64,000 nt of DNA. It comes from Candidatus Foliamicus numerosus. Lineage in GTDB: Bacteria; Pseudomonadota; Gammaproteobacteria; Steroidobacterales; Foliamicaceae. Both the position numbers and the translations under genes were made by a program. How positions within the stretch are numbered: position 1 is the stretch's first letter; every line of letters begins with the position of its first letter. The notes under the pieces are model-generated. The model had not been told where the DNA came from and did not search any database. It worked only from the letters and a program-made list of their open reading frames with translations. This document shows positions 7,090-15,431 of this stretch, piece after piece. The DNA lies in assembly GCA_028285945.1 (NCBI GenBank), contig JAPYNE010000022.1, positions 143,180 through 207,179 of the forward strand, read 5' to 3'.

Positions 7090-8466
7090 ATGTTTCCGCA
7101 TCCAGGCCCCGAACATTCCCTTAATGCGTTGGGGCCGCTGGATGGACGCTACGCGGCCGCCGTGCGGCCTTTGGCCGCATTGTTTTCCGAAGCGGGGCTG
7201 ATCCGGCAGCGTCTGAAGGTTGAGCTGGCTTGGCTGAAGGCGTTGTGCGCGGAGCCGTCGTTCGCTCCCGCAGGGCCGCTTGAGGAAGACGAAAGCGCTT
7301 TTCTTGACGCCTTGGAAGGCGGCTTGGGGCTTGACGCGGCCGAGCGCGTGAAGGCGCTCGAACGGGAAACGCGCCACGACGTGAAAGCGGCGGAACTGTA
7401 CTTGGCCGAGCGTTTCAACGAGCACGCCGCGCTTGGAGCGCGCATCCCGATTCTTCATTTCGCCTGCACCAGCTGGGACATCAACAGCAGCGCCTACGGG
7501 GTGATGCTCAAGCAGGCGCGCGACGAAATCCTGCGCCCTGCCCTGGGCAGCGTGGCTGCCCGGCTCGAATCCATGGCCCGCGAGCATGCCGGCCAGCCGA
7601 TGCTGGCGCGCACCCACGGGCAGCCGGCAAGCCCCACCACGCTGGGCAAGGAGCTGGCGGTTTTCGTTCACCGCCTCAAGCGCCAGCGGGCGGTTTTCGA
7701 TCGCATCCCGGTGCTGGCCAAGTGCAGCGGCGCCACCGGCAACTACAACGCCCACTACGCGGCCTGCCCGCAAGTGGACTGGCCGGATTTCAGCCGCCGC
7801 TTTTTGGCGGGCCTGGGGCTGGAGCAGAACCCGGTCACCACGCAAATCGAGCCGTACGACTGGCTTTCCGAGTACTGCGACGCGCTGGCGCGGATCAACC
7901 GCATTCTTATCAATTTCAGCCGCGACGCTTGGACCTATGTGTCGCTCGGCTATTTCCGGCAGAAGGCCGTGAGCGGCGAGGCCGGCTCATCGACGATGCC
8001 GCACAAGGTGAACCCCATCAATCTGGAAAACGCCGAGGGCAACTTGGGGCTGTCCAATGCGCTGCTGGCCCATTTCTCCTCCAAGCTCCCTATCTCCCGC
8101 CTGCAGCGGGATTTGAGCGATTCCACCGTGCTGAGGAATCTGGGCGTGGCCTTAGGGCACGCTCTGCTGGCCTTCACGGAAGTGGGCAAGGCGCTGGAAA
8201 AAATTTCGCCCGATCCGCAACGGATGGCGGCGGACTTGGACGGCGCCTGGGAAACGCTCACCGAAGCCGTGCAAACCGTGATGCGCGCCCACGGAATGCA
8301 GGATGCCTACGAAAAGCTAAAGAGTTTCTCAAGAAATCAAAATGTTACACAAACTTCCTTACATGAGTTTATAAGAGAAATCGAACTGCCGGAGGCGGTG
8401 CGCGATGAACTTCTGGCGCTCACTCCGGCCCGCTACACGGGCATTGCCGGAGCGCTGGCGGAGTGA
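7090..8466 (+). CDS. purB: Adenylosuccinate lyase
   Basis: Fumarase-superfamily enzyme of purine synthesis: it splits SAICAR to AICAR and adenylosuccinate to AMP, each time releasing fumarate. The 458 residues resemble the gammaproteobacterial PurB type: NALGPLDGRY near the N-terminus, FACTSWDINSS, ARTHGQPASPTTLGKE with the catalytic His, and GSSTMPHKVNPINLENAEGN with the catalytic Ser loop. The start is the first ATG (7090); the frame is open upstream but enters fumC. No good ribosome site is visible. Bases 8311-8385, coding for the stretch EKLKSFSR to FIREIE, are strikingly AT-rich and use AGA, ATA and TTA codons unlike the rest of the gene, yet keep frame and family alignment. mnmA follows after 9 bp. 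Confidence 0.96.
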   Translation: MFPHPGPEHSLNALGPLDGRYAAAVRPLAALFSEAGLIRQRLKVELAWLKALCAEPSFAPAGPLEEDESAFLDALEGGLGLDAAERVKALERETRHDVKAAELYLAERFNEHAALGARIPILHFACTSWDINSSAYGVMLKQARDEILRPALGSVAARLESMAREHAGQPMLARTHGQPASPTTLGKELAVFVHRLKRQRAVFDRIPVLAKCSGATGNYNAHYAACPQVDWPDFSRRFLAGLGLEQNPVTTQIEPYDWLSEYCDALARINRILINFSRDAWTYVSLGYFRQKAVSGEAGSSTMPHKVNPINLENAEGNLGLSNALLAHFSSKLPISRLQRDLSDSTVLRNLGVALGHALLAFTEVGKALEKISPDPQRMAADLDGAWETLTEAVQTVMRAHGMQDAYEKLKSFSRNQNVTQTSLHEFIREIELPEAVRDELLALTPARYTGIAGALAE

Positions 8467-8475
8467 GCGCCTGGC

Positions 8476-9561
8476 ATGACCGGCATGGTGATGGTGGCGC
8501 TTTCCGGCGGAGTGGATTCCGCAGTGGCGGCCTTGCGCCTGCTCGATGCGGGCCATCGGGTGGAGGCCTTGCACATGACCAACTGGGAGGAGCCGGACGG
8601 AAGCTGCCCCGCCGCGGATGACCTGCGGGCGGCCGAGGAGGTCGCGAACGAACTCGGCCTTGTTCTTCATCGCCTGAACTTCGCCGAGGAGTACCGGCGG
8701 GAGGTGTTCGAGTCCATGCTCAGCGAATGCCGGGCGGGGCGCACGCCCAACCCCGATGTGGGCTGCAACCGCCGCATCAAGTTCGGGGCCTGCCTGCGCA
8801 TGGCCGGGCGGCTGGGCGCGGAACGCCTCGTGACAGGGCACCACGCCCGGCTGGACCACGCCGGCAAGAGCATCCGGCTGTTGCGCGGCCAGGACCGCAA
8901 AAAAGACCAAACCTATTTCCTGCACGCGGTGCGCGGCGAGGCGTTGCAGCGCTGCCTGTTTCCGGTGGGCGAGCTGGACAAGGCGGAAGTGCGCGCGGTT
9001 GCGCGCCGGCGCGGGCTGCCGAACTACCGGCGCCCGGACAGCACAGGCATCTGTTTCGTGGGCGAACGGGCCTTCCCGCAATTCATCGCCCGGCATATCC
9101 CGGCACGGCCCGGGCCGATCGTGACGCTAGCCGGCGACCGCGTGGGAGAGCACGCCGGACTGGCCGCCTATACGATCGGCCAGCGGCGGGGCTTGGGGCT
9201 AGGCGGCATGAAGGGCCGCGGCTCCGAACCTTGGCATGTGGTGCGCAAGGACCTGCGCGCCAATACGCTGGTTGTGGCGCAAGGACACGACCATCCTCTG
9301 CTCTACAGCCGCCAGGTCATGGTGCGCGGTCTGCGTTGGATCAACGAGGCGCCGGACGCGCTTGCAAACGGCATGCGCCTGAGCGCCAAGACGCGCTACC
9401 GCCAGAACGATGCCGATTGCCGCGCCCGTCTGCTGGCGCCCGACCGCTGCCTAGTGCGGTTCGACAGCCCGCAATGGGCCGTCACGCCGGGGCAGTACTT
9501 GGTGTTCTATAACGGCCAGGAATGCCTGGGCGGCGGGGTGATCGAACGCGCCGAAGCGTAA
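8476..9561 (+). CDS. mnmA: tRNA-specific 2-thiouridylase
   Basis: Adds sulfur to position 2 of the wobble uridine of Lys, Glu and Gln tRNAs using ATP and a persulfide relay. The 361 residues show the PP-loop motif ALSGGVDSAVAA at the N-terminus, the first active-site Cys in TPNPDVGCNRRIKF, the second in DSTGICFVGER, and the C-terminal beta-barrel region ending GGGVIERAEA. Length is typical of MnmA. Nearby ATGs at 8485 and 8491 are possible alternative starts because the PP-loop begins immediately after them. The close spacing to purB matches the mnmA-purB neighbourhood known in other gammaproteobacteria; hflD, often between them there, is absent. Confidence 0.95.
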   Translation: MTGMVMVALSGGVDSAVAALRLLDAGHRVEALHMTNWEEPDGSCPAADDLRAAEEVANELGLVLHRLNFAEEYRREVFESMLSECRAGRTPNPDVGCNRRIKFGACLRMAGRLGAERLVTGHHARLDHAGKSIRLLRGQDRKKDQTYFLHAVRGEALQRCLFPVGELDKAEVRAVARRRGLPNYRRPDSTGICFVGERAFPQFIARHIPARPGPIVTLAGDRVGEHAGLAAYTIGQRRGLGLGGMKGRGSEPWHVVRKDLRANTLVVAQGHDHPLLYSRQVMVRGLRWINEAPDALANGMRLSAKTRYRQNDADCRARLLAPDRCLVRFDSPQWAVTPGQYLVFYNGQECLGGGVIERAEA

Positions 9562-9601
9562 CCGGAGAACCAGGCGGCAGCGCACCGCTGCCCGGCTGCT
9601 G

Positions 9602-10975
9602 TCAGGTCTCCTGGAGGCGGTTCAGTTCGCGGCGGAAACAGCGCAGCGTGGTGGGCGCCAGCGATAGCACGATCGTGCCGTAAATGAGCGGCACGGCAGC
9701 GAACGCCAGCGCCAGGCTCTTGGCGCCCGTCACGCCCGGCAGCAATGATTCCAGAAACGCATCGAACGCCGCGAAACCGGTGCCGCCATTGAACCAGTCG
9801 GACAGCCAACCCACGGTGGACGGCCCCAGCAAAAGGCCGGTAATGCTGATGGCCATGTAATAAACGGCGGAGATCTGGCCGCGGAATTGGGCCGGCGTAA
9901 TCATCAGCAACGCGGTGAGGCCGGTGGCGGTGGTGGTGGCGATGCCCATCAGGCTGACGCCCATCACAATGAACGCCGAGGTCGTGCCCGGCATCAGGGC
10001 GATCAAAACCCCGGTGGGCACGAAAACAAATGCGCCCGCCACTGCGATCAGCAGCGGGGCGATGTCATGCCCCCTCCTGACCAGGTAATCCGACAGCGCG
10101 CCGGCGGCGAAAACGGTTCCCGGCGCGCACACCAGCGTGACCACGGCCTTGATCTGGGCGAACTCCGGCGTGTCCATGCCCCAAGTTCGGGAAAACACCG
10201 GCGCCATCCAGAAATGCGTGTACGCCACCGTGGTCATCAGGCAGAACGGCAGCACAAACGTAAGGAATGTGCTCCAGCGCGAAAATAAATACCGGAACAT
10301 GTGCCAGGGCGCGGTGGAAGCGCCTTGCTTGACATCGCGGCGCACGGGCTCGCGCACCGTCAGCATCACCAGCGCCAGCAGCAGGCCGGGCAGCCCCACG
10401 ATGATGAAGACCGCCTGCCAAGGCCTGACGGCGCCCACCAGCGGCCAGTTCAGGACCTCCACGCCGCGCAGCGCGGCCAGCAGGGCGCCGATCCCGTAAT
10501 AGGCGAAGGCGGTGCCCAAGGACAGCGCCGTGGAGTACACGGCTATGGCCTTGCCGCGCTTCTCCTTGGGGAAGCTGTCGGCAACCATCGACATGGTGCA
10601 GGGGCTTAAAGCCGCCTCGCCCACGCCCACGCTCATCCGCAGCAGGAACAACTGCAAATAGTTGCCCGCCAAGCCGCACAGCGCAGTGGCGCCCGACCAC
10701 AAGGCAATGGCGCAGCTCACCAGTTTCACGCGGCGCGTGCGGTCCGCCAGCCAGCCCAGCGGCAGGCCCATGGTGGCGTAGAAAATTCCGAAAGCCAGCC
10801 CCAGCAACAGCCCCATCTGACCGTCGCTTAAATTGAGATCGGCCTTGATCGGCTCCACCAGCAGGCCGATCACGGTGCGGTCGATATAGGAAATGAAGTA
10901 GGCCAGGGTGAGCAGCGCCACCATGTACCAGGCTCTTGCCGGACGCGGATACGGCGCTTTGTCGGGGCTGTTCAT
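9602..10975 (-). CDS. MFS transporter, spinster-like
   Basis: Inner-membrane secondary transporter of 457 residues with about twelve hydrophobic segments in two halves. The first half has DRTVIGLLVEPIK after helix 1 and the MFS loop GLPLGWLADRTRRVKL between helices 2 and 3; GVGEAALSPC follows. Such features are common in the spinster/Spns group of uncharacterised bacterial MFS proteins. The start at 10975 is supported by a GGAGGT nine bases upstream. It is convergent with mnmA and has no functional neighbours that hint at a substrate. Confidence 0.88.
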   Translation of the reverse strand: MNSPDKAPYPRPARAWYMVALLTLAYFISYIDRTVIGLLVEPIKADLNLSDGQMGLLLGLAFGIFYATMGLPLGWLADRTRRVKLVSCAIALWSGATALCGLAGNYLQLFLLRMSVGVGEAALSPCTMSMVADSFPKEKRGKAIAVYSTALSLGTAFAYYGIGALLAALRGVEVLNWPLVGAVRPWQAVFIIVGLPGLLLALVMLTVREPVRRDVKQGASTAPWHMFRYLFSRWSTFLTFVLPFCLMTTVAYTHFWMAPVFSRTWGMDTPEFAQIKAVVTLVCAPGTVFAAGALSDYLVRRGHDIAPLLIAVAGAFVFVPTGVLIALMPGTTSAFIVMGVSLMGIATTTATGLTALLMITPAQFRGQISAVYYMAISITGLLLGPSTVGWLSDWFNGGTGFAAFDAFLESLLPGVTGAKSLALAFAAVPLIYGTIVLSLAPTTLRCFRRELNRLQET

Positions 10976-11119
10976 AAATGGCTGACCTCCGTCGGCGGGC
11001 TCTCCTCTCACGCTGTAGCACTTTACACCCATGTTGCGCCTTATGCTCCGCAAAGCGCGTGAACCGCGCCGGCGCCGCGCGGCGTGCTATGATGCGGGGC
11101 AAGAGCAGCCAGCCCTTGC

Positions 11120-11761
11120 ATGGAGCAAATTCCCATGGCCAGCGATTCAAGCGACCGCCCCGATGCGCTGCCATGCCCGGACGACTTAACGGAACCCGCG
11201 TCGACGAAGAGGCCCGCCACTTACCAGGATGTCCTTGACGCGCCGCCCAATAAGGTGGCCGAAGTTCTGGGCGGCGCCCTCTACACTTCCCCCCGGCCCG
11301 CCTCGCCTCATGCCGGCGCCGCTTCGGGGCTGGGCGCCACCCTCGGCAATCCTTTCCAATACGGTCGGGGCGGCCCCGGCGGCTGGTGGATCATTGACGA
11401 GCCAGAGCTGCATTTGGGCGACGATATCATGGTGCCCGACCTGGCCGGATGGCGGCGCGAACGCATGCCGGAATATCCTGATGTGCCCTATTTCTTGCAA
11501 GCGCCGGATTGGATTTGCGAAGTGCTCTCGGCATCCACCCGGACGCTGGATGAGGGCATGAAGCAGGCTATCTATGCCCGCGAAGGCGTGCCGCATCTCT
11601 GGTTTGCGGAACCGCGCGAGCGTTGGCTGGCCGCTTACGCCTTGCGCGGCAAGCGCTACGCCCTGCTCCGCAAGCTGGCCGGCAACGCCTCCGTGTCGCT
11701 GCCCCCCTTCGAGGCCATCGCCTTCAACCTAGGCGACCTATGGCTCACCACCCCGCGCTAG
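11120..11761 (+). CDS. Uma2-family (DUF820) putative endonuclease
   Basis: A 213-residue protein of the Uma2 family, whose PD-(D/E)XK-like fold suggests nuclease activity; the physiological role of the family is unclear. Visible hallmarks: PPNKVAEVLGGALY near the N-terminus, VPDLAGWRRERMP with the first acidic residue, PDWICEVLSASTRTLD with the second, and KQAIYAREGVPHLWFAEP with the Lys and Tyr. A TATGAT hexamer at 11088-11093 could be its -10. It opens the defence and toxin-antitoxin island. A C-terminal fragment of a second Uma2 gene lies at 60484-60600. Confidence 0.88.
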   Translation: MEQIPMASDSSDRPDALPCPDDLTEPASTKRPATYQDVLDAPPNKVAEVLGGALYTSPRPASPHAGAASGLGATLGNPFQYGRGGPGGWWIIDEPELHLGDDIMVPDLAGWRRERMPEYPDVPYFLQAPDWICEVLSASTRTLDEGMKQAIYAREGVPHLWFAEPRERWLAAYALRGKRYALLRKLAGNASVSLPPFEAIAFNLGDLWLTTPR

Positions 11762-11888
11762 CCTAGGCATCGACCGCGCCGACGCCGCCGGTATTGCGAT
11801 CAGATGCTGGCCGGCATGAGCAGCTCTCATTGAAATTGACGCTGTCGCCTTTACAGATATAGGATCAGAGTAAGGAGGAGCGGTAGCT

Positions 11889-12140
11889 ATGCAGGTAAAG
11901 ATCACCTCAAAACGGCAAGTCACTTTTCCGAAGCGCGTGCTTGACGAGCTGGGCGTAGGGCCTGGCGACCGCTTGGAGCTGGTGGCCAGCGCGCAGGGCT
12001 TCCTCCTGCGCCCGCGCCGCATTGATCACTCGCTTTTGGGAACGCTGGGCGACAAGATATCCAATACTCACCCGCCTTTCGATATCCGGGCTTTCAGAGA
12101 CCGCCGGGAGCAAGGGCATGGCCCTTCTGTACGGGATTGA
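11889..12140 (+). CDS. AbrB/SpoVT-type antitoxin
   Basis: An 83-residue protein with an N-terminal swapped-hairpin DNA-binding domain: VKITSKRQVTFPKRVLDELGVGPGDRLELV, quoted here in parts as KITSKRQVTFPKRVL and GVGPGDRLEL. The C-terminal tail (RAFRDRREQG) would bind the partner toxin. A strong AAGGAGG ribosome site lies just upstream. It overlaps the downstream PIN gene by 23 bases, the standard arrangement for a type II module in which antitoxin is made first and the complex represses the promoter. Confidence 0.88.
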   Translation: MQVKITSKRQVTFPKRVLDELGVGPGDRLELVASAQGFLLRPRRIDHSLLGTLGDKISNTHPPFDIRAFRDRREQGHGPSVRD

Positions 12141-12516
12141 CACGTCGATTCTGGTCAGGCTGGTGGCGCGAAAGCCACAGCGTGAGTTCGAAGCGTGCGT
12201 CCGCCAACTCGCGGGGCTGGCGGAGGAGCGCGGCTGCCGCCTGCTTGTTTCCAATCAGGCCATAGGCGAAGCCTACGCAGCTCTCATGCATCACTATGCG
12301 ATCAGCAGCCGGAATGCCAAGGCAGGGCTTTCGGATACGCTAACCAGCGGCCTCGTCGAGCCTCTTAACGGAAAAACAGCGCTTGAGGCTCTGGCGGCTT
12401 CCAGCGCGCCCGGCCTGTTCGACCGCCTGATCGCCGACGACTACGCGAAAGCAGGCTTGGAAACGCTGACTCTGGACCGCAAGATGGCATCACTTCCCGG
12501 CACTAGGCTTCCCTGA
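12118..12516 (+). CDS. PIN-domain toxin (VapC-like)
   Basis: A 132-residue PIN-domain ribonuclease, toxin of the module with the AbrB-type protein. Acidic residues expected for the metal site are visible in LYGIDTSILVRL, in NQAIGEAYAAL and in GLFDRLIADDYAKAG. The start at ATG 12118 inside the antitoxin gene has GGGAG seven bases upstream; an earlier in-frame ATG at 12022 lies deep in the antitoxin and is unlikely. PIN toxins cleave tRNA, rRNA or mRNA; which applies here cannot be read from sequence. Confidence 0.87.
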   Translation: MALLYGIDTSILVRLVARKPQREFEACVRQLAGLAEERGCRLLVSNQAIGEAYAALMHHYAISSRNAKAGLSDTLTSGLVEPLNGKTALEALAASSAPGLFDRLIADDYAKAGLETLTLDRKMASLPGTRLP

Positions 12517-12518
12517 GC

Positions 12519-12605
12519 AAGCTGTCCGCCCCATCACTGGAAAAGAACGCGCTCGGGGAGGGAGCGAATGTTGATGAATACATTGACGAGATTCGCGGGA
12601 AGTGA
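12519..12605 (+). pseudogene. Possible C-terminal gene fragment before mod
   Basis: A 28-codon open stretch ends in VDEYIDEIRGK and a TGA. It has no proper start codon, and its charged helical tail resembles the ends of small antitoxin or regulator proteins. It lies between the PIN toxin and mod and may be debris from an earlier gene. I do not recognise the family. Confidence 0.2.
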
Positions 12606-12659
12606 TCACTACCCTAGGCCGCGAGCCAAGCCGCTTCTTTTTGAATGGATAGGAGCGGA

Positions 12660-14570
12660 ATGAAAAAGCTGCTGAACGGCGCGCCGGAAACCCGCTCTGC
12701 GGACGCCATCGACGAGAACATTGACCGGCTCAAGGCTCTTTTCCCCGAAGCGTTCGCGGAGGGCAAAGTCGATTTCGATGTGCTCCGGCAGCTGCTCGGC
12801 GATGCAGTGGACGACAGCGACGAGAAGTACGGCCTCAACTGGCACGGCAAGCGCCACGCCCGGCAACTCGCGCTCACCCCCTCCACCGGCACGCTGCGCC
12901 CCTGCCCCGACGACAGCGTCGATTGGGACGCCACGCAGAACCTTATGATCGAAGGCGACAACTTGGAGGTGCTCAAGCTCCTCCAGAAAAGCTACGCCGG
13001 CAAAGTAAAGCTCATCTACATCGACCCGCCCTACAACACCGGCCACGACTTCGTTTACTCAGACAACTACCGCGATACTATAAAGAACTATCTGGAACTT
13101 ACTGGTCAAATTGACGGCGAGAATCGAAAACTGTCATCAAATGCCGAGTCTTCGGGTCGGTTCCACACTGACTGGCTCAATATGATCTATCCACGCTTGC
13201 GATTGGCGCGCGATCTTCTGGCAAAGGATGGCGTAATTTTCATTAGTATTGATGAGACTGAGCTTCCGAACTTGCGTCTTGTGATGGACGACGTTTTTGG
13301 TAGCGAGAATCAGGTAGTAACTTTGACGGTACTTTGTAATCCGAGAGGCCGCGCACAAGACAAGCACTTTGCTACAACTCACGAATACCTTGTTTGCTAT
13401 TCTCGATCAATACTAGAGAAAGGCGCTTTTGAGGTACCGAAGGACTTGGATCAAATTCAGAAAGAGTATTCCCATACAGACGACCGAGGACGGTACAGGC
13501 ATCTTGAGCTAAGGAACACTCACAGGGAATTTGGAAAACATAACCGACCAAACTTGTACTACCCGCTGTTCGCAGCCGAAGACGGAACAGTTAGCACGAA
13601 GGCAGGCAAAGGCCGCACTCAGGTCTTTCCTGACTGGAATGACGGATTCGAGGGCTGCTGGACTTGGGGTTTGCCTAAGGTAAGGGCAAACCTTAATGAA
13701 CTGCTTGCCCGCAAGGTCTCTGGAAGAACCAAGATATATGTAAAGGACCGTGCTGAAGGCGCAACTCGTATGCTCAAAACGATTATGACGGACAAGGCAT
13801 ACGCTACCGACAAAGGCCAGAAAACCTTCAACGAGTTGTTTGAGACAAAGATAAAAATCTTCGAATCTCCTAAATCCCTGAGGTTTTTGTCCGACTTGAT
13901 CGCCACTCGAACCAACGAAAAGGACACCGTAATGGACTTTTTTGCCGGATCAGGAACTGCTGCCCATAGCGTGATGGCACTAAATGCCTCTGACGGTATT
14001 CAAAGAAAATTTCTTCTGGTGCAACTTCCCGAGCCGACGAGACGTAAAGACTACGGGACCGTTTCTGAGATTACGAAGGAGCGGCTTCGGCGCGCAGGTG
14101 CAAAGATCAAGGAAGAAAATCCGGACTACGAGGGCGATCTCGGCTTTCGCGTGTTCAAGCTCGACCAATCCAACATCCGCGCCTGGGATCCGGCGCCGGA
14201 TGATCTGGAAAGCGCGTTGCGGGATGCCATCGACCATATCAGGCCCGGGCGCACCGAGCAGGACATCCTCTACGAGCTGCTGCTAAAGCTGGGCTTGGAT
14301 CTTTGCGCGCCCATCGAGACGCGCGAGGTCGCCGGCAAAACCGTTCACTCGGTGGGCGGCGGAACGCTGATCGCCTGCCTTGACGAGCGCATCACGAGCG
14401 AGGATGCCGAGGCGCTAGCCTCCGGCATCGCCGACTGGCATGCGGAGGCCACGCATGGCAGCGACGCCACCGTCATATTCCGCGACAGCGCCTTCGCCGA
14501 CGACATCGCCAAAACCAATGTCGCCGCCATCCTCAATCAGCGCGGCCTGAAAAACGTCCGCAGCCTTTAG
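12660..14570 (+). CDS. mod: Type III restriction-modification methyltransferase (Mod)
   Basis: Beta-class adenine-N6 DNA methyltransferase and specificity subunit of a type III system, 636 residues. Motif order is beta-type: catalytic IDPPYNTG near residue 120, a long variable target-recognition region, then the SAM-binding MDFFAGSGTAAHSV near residue 425. The N-terminal part (ENIDRLKALFPEAF) and the C-terminal domain are typical of Mod. ATG 12660 was chosen because AGGAG precedes it by four bases; ATG 12645 lies in frame but has no ribosome site. The middle, about 13060-14130, is much more AT-rich than both ends: 25 of 60 bases are G/C at 13381-13440 against 38 of 60 at 14161-14220. This suggests a swapped recognition domain. 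Confidence 0.94.
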   Translation: MKKLLNGAPETRSADAIDENIDRLKALFPEAFAEGKVDFDVLRQLLGDAVDDSDEKYGLNWHGKRHARQLALTPSTGTLRPCPDDSVDWDATQNLMIEGDNLEVLKLLQKSYAGKVKLIYIDPPYNTGHDFVYSDNYRDTIKNYLELTGQIDGENRKLSSNAESSGRFHTDWLNMIYPRLRLARDLLAKDGVIFISIDETELPNLRLVMDDVFGSENQVVTLTVLCNPRGRAQDKHFATTHEYLVCYSRSILEKGAFEVPKDLDQIQKEYSHTDDRGRYRHLELRNTHREFGKHNRPNLYYPLFAAEDGTVSTKAGKGRTQVFPDWNDGFEGCWTWGLPKVRANLNELLARKVSGRTKIYVKDRAEGATRMLKTIMTDKAYATDKGQKTFNELFETKIKIFESPKSLRFLSDLIATRTNEKDTVMDFFAGSGTAAHSVMALNASDGIQRKFLLVQLPEPTRRKDYGTVSEITKERLRRAGAKIKEENPDYEGDLGFRVFKLDQSNIRAWDPAPDDLESALRDAIDHIRPGRTEQDILYELLLKLGLDLCAPIETREVAGKTVHSVGGGTLIACLDERITSEDAEALASGIADWHAEATHGSDATVIFRDSAFADDIAKTNVAAILNQRGLKNVRSL

Positions 14571-14590
14571 GCGGTTGATGGCAGTAAACT

Positions 14591-14845
14591 ATGAGAAAGC
14601 ACGAGCGCCTGTTGCAAACCATCCTCCGGGGACGCTCGGATGCGAACATTCGCTTCGCGGATTTGCGCGCCCTGCTGCTCCACCTTGGTTTTTCCGAGCG
14701 GATCCGGGGAAGCCATCATCTTTTCGACAAGGACGGCATTGTAGAAATTCTCAATCTTCAGAGCAGAGGCGGGCAAGTTAAACCTTATCAGGCGAGGCAG
14801 GCTAGAAATCTGCTTCTGAAATACAAATTGGGAGATGAAAACTAA
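14591..14845 (+). CDS. hicA: HicA-type mRNA interferase toxin
   Basis: An 84-residue protein with the double-stranded-RNA-binding-like fold of HicA. The catalytic His lies in RGSHHLFDKDG, and the tail VKPYQARQARNLLLKY is typical of the longer HicA/YcfA-like members. It begins 20 bases after the mod stop and ends in TAATG, overlapping the start of hicB by one base. It is inserted between mod and res, which normally adjoin. Confidence 0.85.
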   Translation: MRKHERLLQTILRGRSDANIRFADLRALLLHLGFSERIRGSHHLFDKDGIVEILNLQSRGGQVKPYQARQARNLLLKYKLGDEN

Positions 14846-15057
14846 TGCACAAATACGAAATCATTCTCTATTGGAGCAATGAAGACCAGGCTTTCATCGC
14901 TGAAGTGCCGGAGTTGCCTGGGTGCATGGCGCACGGCGCAGATCAGCAAACCGCCTTGCTAAACATTAACGACGCGATGGAATTTTGGATCGACCGGGCC
15001 CGGGAGCTGGGGCGTCCGATCCCGGAGCCCAAGGGCGAACGCCTGATGTTCGCTTGA
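14845..15057 (+). CDS. hicB: HicB-type antitoxin
   Basis: A 70-residue protein with the degenerate RNase H-like fold of HicB: YEIILYWSNEDQAFIAEVPELPGCMAHG then a helical segment (ALLNINDAMEFWIDRARELG), given here in two short parts. It lacks a separate C-terminal ribbon-helix-helix domain, so it is the short form. It shares one base with the hicA stop. It would neutralise HicA and may contribute to autoregulation. Confidence 0.87.
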   Translation: MHKYEIILYWSNEDQAFIAEVPELPGCMAHGADQQTALLNINDAMEFWIDRARELGRPIPEPKGERLMFA

Positions 15058-15112
15058 CCCCTAGCTCGCCCAAATCGAGCCATCAGGGCGGAAAGAAAAA
15101 CATATCCGCAAA

Positions 15113-15130
15113 GGTGTATAGTCGGTGTAT
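15113..15130 (+). promoter_or_regulatory. Direct repeat and -10-like site at the vapB start
   Basis: GGTGTAT occurs at 15113-15119 and again at 15124-15130, the second copy running into the vapB ATG. TATAGT at 15117-15122 would place a transcript start at about the A of that ATG, giving a leaderless message. The spacing suits an autoregulatory operator for VapB. This is inferred from the bases only. Confidence 0.35.
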
Positions 15131-15332
15131 GTCACGCACGAACGTTGATATTGACGATGCGGCCTGCTCGGAAGTGATGCGCCGGTTCCAGCTTGCGACC
15201 AAGAAACAGGCGGTGAATCTAGCACTGCGGACGCTGGCTGCCGAGCCGATGACCAAGAAGGAAGCTCGGTCTTTGCGCGGGAGCGGGTGGGATGGCAGTC
15301 TTGAGGTCATGCGCGCAACACGCTCGCCTTGA
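15129..15332 (+). CDS. vapB: VapB-type antitoxin
   Basis: A 67-residue protein: RTNVDIDDAACSEVMRRF begins a ribbon-helix-helix DNA-binding region, followed by ATKKQAVNLALRTLA and a tail (KKEARSLRGSGWDG) of the kind that wraps a VapC toxin. The ATG at 15129 has no Shine-Dalgarno sequence but follows a -10-like TATAGT closely. Its partner toxin gene, directly downstream, is cut to about 30 codons, so this antitoxin is probably orphaned. Confidence 0.8.
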   Translation: MSRTNVDIDDAACSEVMRRFQLATKKQAVNLALRTLAAEPMTKKEARSLRGSGWDGSLEVMRATRSP

Positions 15333-15421
15333 TCCTGATCGACACCTCCGCTTGGATTGAATTCCTGCGCGACACCGGGTCTTCGGTTTGCAACCGGGTT
15401 GATGCGCTGATTGATCGCTAG
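15329..15421 (+). pseudogene. Truncated VapC (PIN) toxin remnant
   Basis: Starting with a TTG that overlaps the vapB stop, 30 codons read LILIDTSAWIEFLRDTGSS and on to DALIDR before a TAG. IDTSAWIEFLR is the first PIN-domain strand and catalytic Asp of VapC. Two-thirds or more of the domain is missing. The reading frame continues for a few recognisable residues (RVADET) across the TAG and into the start of res, so the res gene appears to have been joined to the broken toxin gene. Confidence 0.75.
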
Positions 15422-15431
15422 CGCGTTGCCG

